This document shows, in pieces, positions 32,856 through 41,074 of a stretch of 64,000 nucleotides of DNA (the first letter of the stretch is position 1; each line of letters opens with the position of its first letter). A model generated the notes under the pieces. That model worked only from the letters and a program-made list of their open reading frames with translations, ran no database searches and was not told the DNA's origin. The stretch comes from Vibrio gigantis (GTDB taxonomy: Bacteria > Pseudomonadota > Gammaproteobacteria > Enterobacterales > Vibrionaceae). The position numbers were made by a program, and so were the translations under genes. The DNA lies in NCBI RefSeq assembly GCF_024347515.1, contig NZ_AP025492.1, positions 1,612,001 to 1,676,000 on the forward strand, read 5' to 3'.

Positions 32856-33437
32856 GTGGAAGAAATCAAAGGCATTCTGCAATTCATGGTCGAAATCGAA
32901 AAATTAAAGGATGTTCATCGACAAACAAAGCCTGTTGGACTGGAGCGATATGAAAACTCGGCGGAGCACAGTTGGCACGTCTGTTTAAGCGCGCTTATGT
33001 TGAAAGACTATGCCAACGAAGAAATTGATATTACGCGAGTGATGAAGATGCTTCTGATTCATGACCTAGGGGAAATTGACGCAGGCGACACCATCATTTA
33101 TGCCAGTGAGACCGAAGAAAACAAACTCAAAGAGAGAAACTGCGTTGAGCGTTTACTGAAATCATTGCCTAGCCATTTAAGAGCAGAGTATTTAGAATTG
33201 TGGCTTGAATTCGAAGCGGGTGAGTCACCGGAAGCCAGGTTTGGTAAGGCGATCGATAGAGTGCCACCTTTGCTTCATAACATTCATGGTGGTGGCCACA
33301 GCTGGGAGAAGCACAACATATCTAAAGATAAAGTCATGACCTTTAATGGCGAGCGTATTTCTAAGGGCAGTAAGGCGCTATGGAGTGAACTTGAGGTGCA
33401 GCTCGAAACGGCAGCAAAACAAGGGTTACTGAAGTAG
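32856..33437 (+). CDS. HD domain phosphohydrolase (YfbR/HDDC2-like)
   Basis: 193 residues, a metal-dependent HD hydrolase close to the 5'-deoxynucleotidase YfbR/HDDC2 group, which dephosphorylates deoxynucleoside monophosphates. Metal ligands are H38 (AEHSWH), H69-D70 (LLIHDLGE) and D134 (AIDRVPPLL). GTG start with AGGGAG eight bases upstream. Confidence 0.85.
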   Translation: MEEIKGILQFMVEIEKLKDVHRQTKPVGLERYENSAEHSWHVCLSALMLKDYANEEIDITRVMKMLLIHDLGEIDAGDTIIYASETEENKLKERNCVERLLKSLPSHLRAEYLELWLEFEAGESPEARFGKAIDRVPPLLHNIHGGGHSWEKHNISKDKVMTFNGERISKGSKALWSELEVQLETAAKQGLLK

Positions 33438-33595
33438 GTTAGAATGCACCTTGGGCTACAAGTGTCTCTTACTGACTTAATCAAATTATCGCCGCTCGCT
33501 TTCTAGAATGTGACATTCTCTTCAAAATATCGCGATACTGTTTATTTATACAGCTGTGGTGTGTATTCTCTATTTCCGACATAAGGAGTAGATAA

Positions 33596-34009
33596 ATGAC
33601 CATTAAATTTGAAGAAAAAGTCCCTAGCCCAAGCGAGTTTTGTGAGATGCGAGTTAAAGCCAAACTGTCACCTAAATCACTTAAGGCCGCCAAGATTGCA
33701 TTGCCTAATAGTTTGTATGGCATTTCCATTCGAGATGGAGATAAGCTCATCGCAATGGGACGCGTTGTCGGTGATGGTGCATGTAACTTCGAGATTGTCG
33801 ATGTAGCGGTAGACCTTGTATATCAAGGGCAGGGCTTAGGAAGAAAAGTAATGGAATACATCGAGCGTTACCTTTCTTCTGTTGCGCTAGAAGGTTCGTA
33901 TGTTTCAATGATTGCAGACGAGCCAGCGTTTTACGAGAAGTTGGGTTATAAGCTTGTCTCACCTGTTTGCCAAGGAATGACAAAGAAATTCCAACCCAAT
34001 ATTGCGTAA
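33596..34009 (+). CDS. GNAT family N-acetyltransferase
   Basis: 137 residues. DVAVDLVYQGQGLGRKVMEYIE is the acetyl-CoA loop, and DEPAFYEKLGYKLVSPVCQGM the terminal part. It matches the group with the PSPSEFCEMRVKAKLSPKSLKAA opening. AAGGAG stands ten bases before the ATG. Confidence 0.85.
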   Translation: MTIKFEEKVPSPSEFCEMRVKAKLSPKSLKAAKIALPNSLYGISIRDGDKLIAMGRVVGDGACNFEIVDVAVDLVYQGQGLGRKVMEYIERYLSSVALEGSYVSMIADEPAFYEKLGYKLVSPVCQGMTKKFQPNIA

Positions 34010-34031
34010 ATTAATAAGTGAGTAATAACGT

Positions 34032-34430
34032 ATGAGTATCAAAGTGCAGTGGAATCGTGAGTGTCAGTTTAAAGTCACAACAGAAGGCGGGTTCAGCTTT
34101 GATATCGATGCCACTAGCAATACCGCTCCGTGTCCAACTGAAGTGTTACTGTCAGCGCTTGGCGGGTGCAGTGCGACAGATGTCGTTTTACTGTTGCAGG
34201 AAAAAGGATTCGAAGTCGAGGCTTTAGAAAACTCGGTGACACATACGTTAACCGACGACGAACCTCGTTTATACAAAACGGCGAATTTACATTTTACTGT
34301 GAAGGCGAAGGGTGTGTCAGAAAGCGATGTCCTTTCAGCCGCTAAAGAAGCCGTTGCCAAGCACTGTCATGTTTGTTTGATGCTTCAACCTACAATCGAG
34401 ATCACTTGTTCTGTTGAAGTTGTAGCTTAA
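34032..34430 (+). CDS. OsmC-family protein
   Basis: 132 residues of the OsmC/Ohr fold, whose members are cysteine-based peroxidases for organic hydroperoxides. Redox cysteines are C46 (GGCSATDV) and C112/C115 (KHCHVCLML); the YhfA-type branch keeps this spacing. It follows the GNAT gene by 22 bases. Confidence 0.85.
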   Translation: MSIKVQWNRECQFKVTTEGGFSFDIDATSNTAPCPTEVLLSALGGCSATDVVLLLQEKGFEVEALENSVTHTLTDDEPRLYKTANLHFTVKAKGVSESDVLSAAKEAVAKHCHVCLMLQPTIEITCSVEVVA

Positions 34431-34484
34431 CGCTGACTCACCGAGGCTTATCAATTAGATTAACCGTAACAGCAATAGATTCAT

Positions 34485-34510
34485 GACACATGGTATTACT
34501 ACCGTGTGTC
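34485..34510 (+). terminator. hairpin after osmC-like gene
   Basis: GACACATGGTA pairs with TACCGTGTGTC (one G-T pair) around TTAC. No T-run follows, so termination is uncertain. Confidence 0.4.
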
Positions 34511-34626
34511 TGCTCCTTTCAATTTAACCTTCTGATAAAAAATCCTTGTTAAATAATAAGTTAGAGTCTCCTACGATTACTTGTTACCATGTAGTTAGCT
34601 TTATAAATGTTAGTTAGAATATATGA

Positions 34627-34884
34627 ATGATTGATAATAAATACATTAAGCACCCATACCATTGTGAAACCTGTCATTCATTGACTCCACACGTACCTGC
34701 CAGCCGTTCAGATTCTGAAACAAAAGCGGAAGCTGAATCAGAAGCGAGGCAGTGGAAGATTGGAATCTTGATAGAATATTTGATGACGTTATTTTTTAAG
34801 GATGACAAGCACGCTTCAAGTTTCTTCATTGATCAGGAAGCACAATACCAATGCGAGAAGTGCGGCACTAAGTCGTGGCATTGA
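34627..34884 (+). CDS. small split zinc-ribbon protein
   Basis: 85 residues. A CxxC near the start (YHCETCHSLTPH) and a CxxC at the end (YQCEKCGTKSWH) are separated by about 60 residues holding an amphipathic or hydrophobic helix (WKIGILIEYLMTLFF). Same layout as 20509, 38900 and 44744. Function unknown. Confidence 0.65.
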   Translation: MIDNKYIKHPYHCETCHSLTPHVPASRSDSETKAEAESEARQWKIGILIEYLMTLFFKDDKHASSFFIDQEAQYQCEKCGTKSWH

Positions 34885-34997
34885 TAAGTATTAAGCTTGC
34901 CTTAAGAGCGTGTTTTTGCGATTCAAACCTGTTAGTAATCAGATTCTTAGATTACAGTAACCTGACTATGTGAGTGTTCAGGCGTTTAGAGGTTTAA

Positions 34998-35444
34998 ATG
35001 GAATATGTAGAACTTGAGCCACGCGAAATCCCAATGGCATTGTTACTTGAAGCTGATCCATCAGAAGACAGTATTGAGTCATACCTGGATGAGTCATGGT
35101 GCTACGCTGCCAAGCAAGACAATCAAGTTCTTGGTGTCTGCCTTGTTAAGCTCATTGGTGAAAATGTCGCGGAAATTTTCAATGTGTCAGTAAGTCCTGC
35201 ACATCAACAGCGAGGTATCGGCTCAAAAGTGTTGGCCTTCGCATTGAAGCAGCTCGCCCAACATGACGTTAAGCGCGTTGAGTTAGGGACGGGCACCTTT
35301 GGTTATCAACTTACTTACTATCAACGAGCAGGCTTTCGAGTCGATTCAGTCATCAAGAATCATTTCATCGATCATTATCCAGAACCGATCTTCGAAAATG
35401 GCATTCAACATCAAGACATGTTGAGGCTTTATATCGAACTCTAA
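34998..35444 (+). CDS. GNAT family N-acetyltransferase
   Basis: 148 residues. FNVSVSPAHQQRGIGSKVLAFAL is the acetyl-CoA loop and GYQLTYYQRAGFRVDSVIKNHF the terminal motif, with the long FIDHYPEPIFENGIQHQDM tail shared by one GNAT subgroup. AGAGG lies before the ATG. Confidence 0.85.
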   Translation: MEYVELEPREIPMALLLEADPSEDSIESYLDESWCYAAKQDNQVLGVCLVKLIGENVAEIFNVSVSPAHQQRGIGSKVLAFALKQLAQHDVKRVELGTGTFGYQLTYYQRAGFRVDSVIKNHFIDHYPEPIFENGIQHQDMLRLYIEL

Positions 35445-35533
35445 GAACGTCTATACATAAGTTCTAGCATTAAAAATGACGAGTCTGAAAAGATTCAAAT
35501 AGCGGTTCCTTATTGTTATGGAGGACAAAGGAA

Positions 35534-36538
35534 GTGATATACCCAAAGGCTTTAAACATCGGTGACAAAATTGGATTTTTCTCACCGTCTTCTCCTGCGA
35601 CTGTGTTCGCTCCCAATAGGTTTGCTCGTGCTAAAGATTATCTGGAAGCGAAAGGCTTCACCTTGGTCGAAGGTTCATTAACGGGGAAGTCTGACTGTTA
35701 TCGTTCTGGTTCTATTCAAGCAAGAGCCGAAGAATTAAACCAACTGATTCGTGATCCTGAAGTTCGCTGCATCATGTCGACGATTGGTGGCAATAACAGT
35801 AACTCGCTACTGCCGTATATTGATTACGAGGCGCTAAGAAAGGATCCGAAGATCATCATCGGATACTCAGACGTCACCGCATTGTTATTGGCGATTTATG
35901 CCAAAACGGGTTTAGTGACTTTCTATGGCCCGGCACTGGTCGCATCATTTGGTGAATTCCCGCCGTTAGTCGACGAAACCTTCCAATCATTTAGTGACTT
36001 CTTATGTCCAAACGCGAGCCAACATCAATACACTATGCCCAAGGTGTGGACGGACATCAAACACGACTGGGAGACACAAAACTCAGCCAAACCCGTCTAT
36101 GAAAACGAATGGCATTTCATTGGTAATGGCAAGGTAAGTGGCCGCGTGATTGGCGGTAATCTGAGCACGATGGCTGGGATATGGGGTAGCCAATACATGC
36201 CGGAAATTCGAGATGGCGATATTCTCTTATTTGAAGACTCATTAAAAGGTATTGAGGCGGTTGAGCGTTCATTTGCTCACTTATTAGCATGTGGCATATT
36301 CGATAAGGTGGGCGCGATAGTACTCGGAAAGCACGAGTTGTTTGATAACAAAGGGACAGGGCGTACGCCACTCGACGTGCTTCTTGAAGTTCTAAATGAA
36401 AAAGACGTTTCGATACTGTATGGATTTGACGGTTGTCACACACATCCAATGCTCGTGACACCGATTGGTGTTCAAGGTGTGATTGATTTTGATGAGCATA
36501 CGTTTGAGCTACACGGGCCTTGGGTCTCTAACTCTTAA
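35534..36538 (+). CDS. S66 peptidase family protein (LD-carboxypeptidase / MccF-like)
   Basis: 334 residues of the S66 serine peptidase family, including LdcA, which trims murein tetrapeptides, and MccF, which cleaves microcin C. The nucleophile is in IIGYSDVTALL, the glutamate in LLFEDSLKG and the histidine near GCHTHPM. Family size and SGRVIGGNLS fit MccF-like members. The GTG at 35534 is chosen as start; the frame extends to 35513 but those codons are not family-like. Confidence 0.8.
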   Translation: MIYPKALNIGDKIGFFSPSSPATVFAPNRFARAKDYLEAKGFTLVEGSLTGKSDCYRSGSIQARAEELNQLIRDPEVRCIMSTIGGNNSNSLLPYIDYEALRKDPKIIIGYSDVTALLLAIYAKTGLVTFYGPALVASFGEFPPLVDETFQSFSDFLCPNASQHQYTMPKVWTDIKHDWETQNSAKPVYENEWHFIGNGKVSGRVIGGNLSTMAGIWGSQYMPEIRDGDILLFEDSLKGIEAVERSFAHLLACGIFDKVGAIVLGKHELFDNKGTGRTPLDVLLEVLNEKDVSILYGFDGCHTHPMLVTPIGVQGVIDFDEHTFELHGPWVSNS

Positions 36539-36716
36539 TATCTCAAAGTATTAGAACGCTGGGTACAAGTAATTGCATGATAATAAGACGCATTAGAAAG
36601 GTGATCCTCTCGGCAAACTGAGATTTGAAACAAGTCTATACTGAGGAAGGTTACGCCACGACGTTAAGATGGCGCGATAAACGTATGTTTAATTAGGTTA
36701 AACCTCAGAGGTAACA

Positions 36717-37172
36717 ATGAAAAAACTACTACCCCTATGCGCCATCTTGCTTTCGGCATCCTTTTCAGTCGCCGCTTCTGACGGTTTGATAAAGTACCAA
36801 AGTAATTATTCAGTGAAAGAGACAGCCGACCGCTTTGAAGAGATAGCGAAAAGTAAAGGCCTGACATTGTTTGCGAGAATTGACCATCAGAAAAACGCGA
36901 GTAACGTTGACCTCGAACTCAGACCAACCGAGGTTATTATTTTCGGTAATCCAAAAGTAGGTACACCATTAATGCAATGTGCTCAAGAGGTCGCGATTGA
37001 TTTGCCGCAGAAGGTGTTGGTCAGTGAAGACGCGAACAAGAAAGTGTGGCTGTCTTACAACGATCCTAATTACTTGCTAAACCGTCACGCGATTAACGGT
37101 TGTGATGAAGTGATTAAGAAAATCTCAGGCGTTCTAAGCAAACTGTCCGAAGCTACGATTGCAAAAAAGTAA
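36717..37172 (+). CDS. exported DUF302 family protein
   Basis: 151 residues with a signal peptide (MKKLLPLCAILLSASFSVAAS) and a DUF302 domain: YSVKETADRFEEIAKSKGLTLFARIDH, IIFGNPKVGTPLM, LPQKVLV and VWLSYNDPNYLLNRH. DUF302 proteins are periplasmic and of unknown function. GAGGT precedes the ATG. Confidence 0.8.
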   Translation: MKKLLPLCAILLSASFSVAASDGLIKYQSNYSVKETADRFEEIAKSKGLTLFARIDHQKNASNVDLELRPTEVIIFGNPKVGTPLMQCAQEVAIDLPQKVLVSEDANKKVWLSYNDPNYLLNRHAINGCDEVIKKISGVLSKLSEATIAKK

Positions 37173-37201
37173 CCAAGTAAATGTAAAGCGCGAGTGCTGT
37201 T

Positions 37202-37699
37202 ATGAAGTTTTTTGAAAAGATGATGGTGATGAGTGAAGATAGCTGGGCTCGTCACTCGAATCCACTCAGTGTATATACTCGCGTTCCTTGCTTATCTTTG
37301 CTCTCTCTAGCTATTTGGTCGAGAGAATACATTGGTTTCTACTCTATATTCCTCATCGGCTTCGCTTTATTCTGGATTTGGTTTAACCCAAGAGCGTTTG
37401 GTGTGCCAAAAAGCACAAGAAACTGGGCATCCAAAGCGGTATTTGGTGAGCGGATATACTTAGACAAATCACTGCTCGATATCCCACAACATCATTTAAA
37501 GGCGGTTCGTGTGATTAGCACGTCGATGGCACCGGGCTTGCCAATCTTGTTTTATGGTTTGTACCTCAATGACTTGTGGCTTATCGCGTTCGGCAACTTC
37601 TGGATCTTGGTACTTAAGCTGTGGTTCTTAGACCGAATGGTGTGGCTGTTTGATAGTATGAAAGCGTCGAACGCTCAGTTTAAGGCTTGGGAATATTAA
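37202..37699 (+). CDS. membrane protein, DUF6653-like
   Basis: 165 residues with four hydrophobic segments. ESWARHSNPLSVYTR, FWIWFNPRAFGVPKSTRNWASKAVFGER, and LWFLDRMVWL are the conserved blocks of a family I recall as DUF6653. Function unknown. It follows the DUF302 gene by 29 bases. Confidence 0.65.
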   Translation: MKFFEKMMVMSEDSWARHSNPLSVYTRVPCLSLLSLAIWSREYIGFYSIFLIGFALFWIWFNPRAFGVPKSTRNWASKAVFGERIYLDKSLLDIPQHHLKAVRVISTSMAPGLPILFYGLYLNDLWLIAFGNFWILVLKLWFLDRMVWLFDSMKASNAQFKAWEY

Positions 37700-37742
37700 C
37701 CAACTACGTATCCAATACGTAACTCAAAATGATTGTAATAGG

Positions 37743-37770
37743 GGACAGCAGCTATTACTCGCTGCTGTCC
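37743..37770. other. perfect 10-bp hairpin
   Basis: GGACAGCAGC and GCTGCTGTCC around eight bases, between the DUF6653-like gene and a minus-strand gene remnant. No T-run on either side; role unknown. Confidence 0.5.
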
Positions 37771-37813
37771 GACTGTGTTCATTGACCGCCAAGATTAGTC
37801 TTTGAATTAAGTT

Positions 37814-38041
37814 CTAAGGTAAGGCGACCACTTCATATTCGTGAATCTTCACGCTGTTGTTTTCATCAACAGAAACTAACCAAGTTTCGTTCACCACAAG
37901 ATCCACGGCTTGACCTTTCATTGGTGAGTCTGGGTATGTGTCTGCTTTAAGTCTTACATGCAGGCTCACTTGATATTGCGAACCCAATGGCTTGACCTCT
38001 AATTGTTCAATTTCATGAGAACAGATAGTCGGAGGTTCGAT
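37814..38041 (-). pseudogene. 3' remnant of a minus-strand gene
   Basis: Reading the minus strand gives about 75 codons without a start: IEPPTICSHEIEQLEVKPLG, then VSLHVRLKADTYPDSPMKGQ, NETWLVSVDENNSV and EYEVVALP before TAG at 37814. The beta-rich pattern with NETWLV resembles the C-terminus of SnoaL/NTF2-like or lipoprotein domains, but no family is certain. The 5' end is missing at about 38041. It is out of line with the plus-strand genes around it. Confidence 0.5.
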
Positions 38042-38063
38042 CTAATTTCACTCCTAGAGCATG

Positions 38064-38209
38064 TTGACAATCTATTCGCAATATATAAAAGTGATCGTAT
38101 GAAAATGAATTTAGCGCAACTTAACCAACGAATTATCATCATTCCATAGGAATGGTGGGAGTGTTAATGCGCTTTGTTTATCGAACCCACCCGTTAAGGT
38201 GGGTTTTTT
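38064..38209 (+). ncRNA. candidate small RNA or leader with promoter and terminator
   Basis: TTGACA at 38064-38069 and TATAAA at 38084-38089 resemble a promoter, though the spacing (14) is short. The segment then has the palindrome CATTCCATAGGAATG near 38140-38154 and ends in a strong terminator. No gene fits inside. It could be a small RNA of ~110 bases or a remnant transcription unit. Confidence 0.35.
38184..38209 (+). terminator. Rho-independent terminator
   Basis: AACCCACC and GGTGGGTT around CGTTAA, followed by TTTTTG; the stem is perfect. It lies 40 bases before the kinase gene and does not follow any gene. Confidence 0.8.
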
Positions 38210-38251
38210 GTATCTGTCTTATGGGTTTTATCTGAATAGAGAGGAAGTCAT

Positions 38252-38767
38252 ATGAAAAAGATCGCGGTGTTTGGCAAGCCTGGGAGTGGAAAGTCCACAA
38301 TTAGCAAAGTGTTAGCACTAGCTACAGGTATAGAGCTTCACCAATTAGACTCCATCGTTTACAAGGCGAATGGCGAGTTCGTTGATAGTGCTGAGTTTGC
38401 ACAAGCACACGAAAGCATACTGAGTTCTGACAGTTGGATCATCGATGGCTTTGGCCCGCTAGACTCGTTTAACAAGCGTTTAGACGCGGCAGATACTTTG
38501 GTTTATATCGATCTTCCATATCCGGTGAGTTACTGGTTTGTGACCAAACGTATGTTGAAAGGTTTGTTTGTGAAACCAGAAGGCTGGCCTGAAGGCAGCT
38601 CAGTTGTGAAAGGGACAATACAAAGTTACAAAACACTAAAACTGTGCCCCAAATTTTGGAATGAAGACTTCAGATCACGCTTAGAATTACGAGCCAAAGA
38701 TAAAGAGGTACACATCATCACAAGCGTAACTGAGCTAAACAACTTTGTACGCCAACACGTTGGTTAA
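38252..38767 (+). CDS. P-loop kinase, adenylate kinase/FlaR-like
   Basis: 171 residues with a Walker A motif FGKPGSGKST (7-16), DSIVYKANGEFV and DSWIIDGFGPLDSF, the pattern of small adenylate kinase-like proteins often annotated as DNA topology modulation protein FlaR. The substrate is unknown. AGAGGAAG precedes the ATG. Confidence 0.75.
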   Translation: MKKIAVFGKPGSGKSTISKVLALATGIELHQLDSIVYKANGEFVDSAEFAQAHESILSSDSWIIDGFGPLDSFNKRLDAADTLVYIDLPYPVSYWFVTKRMLKGLFVKPEGWPEGSSVVKGTIQSYKTLKLCPKFWNEDFRSRLELRAKDKEVHIITSVTELNNFVRQHVG

Positions 38768-38837
38768 TAAGTAGAAAACCGAGATCACACGTGAGCATTT
38801 CGATTTGCGAAGAACTTTATAAAATGTATCGATTTAG

Positions 38838-38874
38838 TTCAACGTGTGGCATATTTGCCATGCGTTGAATTTTT
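38838..38874 (+). terminator. near-perfect hairpin with T-run
   Basis: TTCAACGTGTGGCA pairs with TGCCATGCGTTGAA (one mismatch) around TATT, followed by TTTTT. It may terminate the kinase transcript. The arm AACGTGTGGCAT also matches the conserved attC block AACGCGTGGCAT. Confidence 0.5.
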
Positions 38875-38899
38875 GTGATTGGTAAAGGCTATAGATATT

Positions 38900-39124
38900 A
38901 TGTATGGAAGTGAACAAACAAGAGCGTTCTGTTGTAACTGCAAAGAACTGACACTGCATAAGTACACTATGTTCAGTAACCAAGCCGAAAAAGCGCCAAA
39001 AGATGAAAAGAAGTCAGGGTTACTTGGAATGATTTTATCGTCGCTAGCTTCAAGCGGCGGAACCGGTGATTATAAATGTATAAAGTGTGGAACCAATTTG
39101 CGAACACCAGACAATCTAGATTGA
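38900..39124 (+). CDS. small split zinc-ribbon protein
   Basis: 74 residues from ATG 38900. FCCNCKELTLHKYTMF at the start and YKCIKCGTNLRT at the end are two CxxC pairs split by a lysine-rich stretch and a hydrophobic segment (GLLGMILSSLASSGG). Same layout as 20509, 34627 and 44744. Confidence 0.65.
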   Translation: MYGSEQTRAFCCNCKELTLHKYTMFSNQAEKAPKDEKKSGLLGMILSSLASSGGTGDYKCIKCGTNLRTPDNLD

Positions 39125-39144
39125 GTTTGGCTTATACAAATAAA

Positions 39145-39173
39145 AACGGGAAGACCTCAATGATCTTCCCGTT
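39145..39173. terminator. bidirectional terminator
   Basis: AACGGGAAGA and TCTTCCCGTT around nine bases, between convergent genes, with A residues before and T residues after. Confidence 0.65.
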
Positions 39174-39220
39174 AGGTATTGCTTAACTCATCGTGCTATT
39201 GGTAGTTTGAGTAAGAAGCC

Positions 39221-39553
39221 TTATGCACAACACTTCTTGTATTTCTTACCGCTACCGCAAGAACACGGGTCGTTACGGTTAGGGGTCTTTTCAAACGTCA
39301 TCGTTTTTGGCTTGTTTAGTAGAGTATCAAGCTCGATGGTGTTCTCTTCTTTGTCTGCGTCGACTGTAATGGTAACGAAGATAGTATTTTCAGCGGCTAG
39401 TGCTTCAACTTCTGCTTTGCGCGCTTCAGTTTGAACCATTACTGCGATTGGAGATTCTTCAGTACCCGCTTTTACATCGCGGTTTACGTTGTAGCCAGCA
39501 AGAACGTGGTTCTGTCTTGTTTCGATACGGCCTTTGAAAAATAGTTTCGACAT
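39221..39553 (-). CDS. PBPRA1643-family SEC-C metal-binding protein
   Basis: 110 residues. The start MSKLFFKGRIETRQNHVLAGYNVN and the C-terminal NDPCSCGSGKKYKKCC identify the SWIM/SEC-C family named after PBPRA1643. The SEC-C motif binds zinc, as at the C-terminus of SecA. The upstream 67 codons of the open frame are not family-like, so ATG 39553 is used. Confidence 0.85.
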   Translation of the reverse strand: MSKLFFKGRIETRQNHVLAGYNVNRDVKAGTEESPIAVMVQTEARKAEVEALAAENTIFVTITVDADKEENTIELDTLLNKPKTMTFEKTPNRNDPCSCGSGKKYKKCCA

Positions 39554-39808
39554 TGGGTACTCATTAAAAATGTTGAATGGCGCTATTTTTAACGGCGATA
39601 GCGCAATGGAGCGGGGATTATACGCATATATTGCGATTGATAAAGCAGTGATGTGAGTAAAGGCTGTTTGGTTTTTGTTTGTTAGTAAAGGTTCGTTCTT
39701 TAGCTTTGTTCTGATTAAACAAATTATGAAATTCGAGACAATAAGATTTCCCACAATAGGCTTTTGAATGATAAATTTAAATCATTAATTGAAACAAAGA
39801 GATAGTGT

Positions 39809-40525
39809 ATGAAGTTAGATGCCATCCTGTGGGATTACGATGGAACCTTAGTCAATTCCGTTCCCAAAAATATCGCGATAACCAAAGACATTATCTCTGT
39901 GGTTGCTCCACACTTGTCAGGTGATAATTTACCCAAATACTTGTTGAGTGAAGCGCTTTATCATGAAGCCAACCATGGCGCTAAAAACTGGCAAGCCTTA
40001 TATGTCGATTATTACGGCTTATCTCATGACGAAATGTTGATCGCTGGTGGAATGTGGGCAGAGCATCAAGAGAAAAACCAAACCGCCGTTGCCTTGTTTG
40101 ACGGCATGGAAACGGTGGTCAATCAGTTTGCTCATCTTCCTCATGGTATCTGCTCTCAAAACTCTCAATTGAATATTCGCGCCGTGCTCGACAGTTATGG
40201 TATTGGCGGTTTGTTTAAATCGGTAGTGGGTTATGACGACGTCTCGAACGGCAACCAAAAACCGCATCCATTTGGTGGCGTGAAATGTGTCGAGAACATA
40301 TTTGGCCCCAATAAGGCTAACGAGCTGTGTTTGATGTATATCGGTGACCATGAAGCAGACACACAGTTTGCGCGAAATATTGAAGCGGCATTAGGTAAGA
40401 ACGCGAAAGTGATTGCTGTAGCCGCAGGTTATAGCCGATCCGAGCCTGAAAATTGGCAAACTAAGCCCGACTACATCGCTAATAGTGTCGATGATCTTTT
40501 AACGATCATTGGGAAATACGCTTAA
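39809..40525 (+). CDS. HAD family hydrolase
   Basis: 238 residues with complete HAD motifs: DYDGT (D9, D11), CSQNSQ (motif II), KPHPFG (motif III lysine) and GDHEADTQFA (motif IV). A helical cap follows motif I as in beta-phosphoglucomutase/phosphoglycolate phosphatase-like enzymes. The substrate is not determinable. Confidence 0.85.
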   Translation: MKLDAILWDYDGTLVNSVPKNIAITKDIISVVAPHLSGDNLPKYLLSEALYHEANHGAKNWQALYVDYYGLSHDEMLIAGGMWAEHQEKNQTAVALFDGMETVVNQFAHLPHGICSQNSQLNIRAVLDSYGIGGLFKSVVGYDDVSNGNQKPHPFGGVKCVENIFGPNKANELCLMYIGDHEADTQFARNIEAALGKNAKVIAVAAGYSRSEPENWQTKPDYIANSVDDLLTIIGKYA

Positions 40526-40576
40526 TCGATGGTGTGGCTGTGATTCAGTGTAACTGAACTAATTTAAGGAAGAGTG

Positions 40577-40969
40577 ATGATACCAAAAGACGTGGTATTA
40601 GGTTTTTGGGATGCGATGCGTACCAATGACTTTGCGAAAGCGGCCGAATGGCTAGCGGAAGATTTTCAAGGTTATTGGCCTCAGTCGTCTGAATTGACGG
40701 TAGGGCGTGATAACTTCACAGCAATCAACTCTGAATACCCTGCGAATGGGATCTGGAGGTTTGAGCTTAATTCTATTGTTTACGAGGGTGATACTGTCGT
40801 AACCGATGTATTAGTGACAGATAGCGTATTAAACGATCGCGTGATTACCGTTCACACGGTTGTTGATGGTCTGATCCAAAAGCAAACTGAGTTTTGGCCA
40901 GATGGCTTTGCTGCACAAGCGTGGTGTTCAAAGTGGGTTCAGATAGCGAACCCTGAATCACTCAAGTAG
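40577..40969 (+). CDS. SnoaL/NTF2-like protein
   Basis: 130 residues of cone-shaped NTF2 fold: VVLGFWDAMRTNDFAKAAEWLAEDFQGYWP and QKQTEFWPDGF. Such proteins can be small enzymes or ligand binders. ATG 40577 directly follows a possible GTG start; AAGGAAGAG lies upstream. A likely companion of the SDR gene, 105 bases after. Confidence 0.75.
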   Translation: MIPKDVVLGFWDAMRTNDFAKAAEWLAEDFQGYWPQSSELTVGRDNFTAINSEYPANGIWRFELNSIVYEGDTVVTDVLVTDSVLNDRVITVHTVVDGLIQKQTEFWPDGFAAQAWCSKWVQIANPESLK

Positions 40970-41074
40970 CAAGGTCAAATGCAAGAACACCAAATACAAG
41001 AACACGAAGCTTACAATAGAGTATGTGCATAATAACAATGAGTTAAATAAAAAGTCAGCGAGTTAGGAGATTTC

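Noticed and set aside
37743..37770. The 10-bp perfect hairpin as a terminator
   Set aside because: No T-run on either strand; listed as a plain hairpin.
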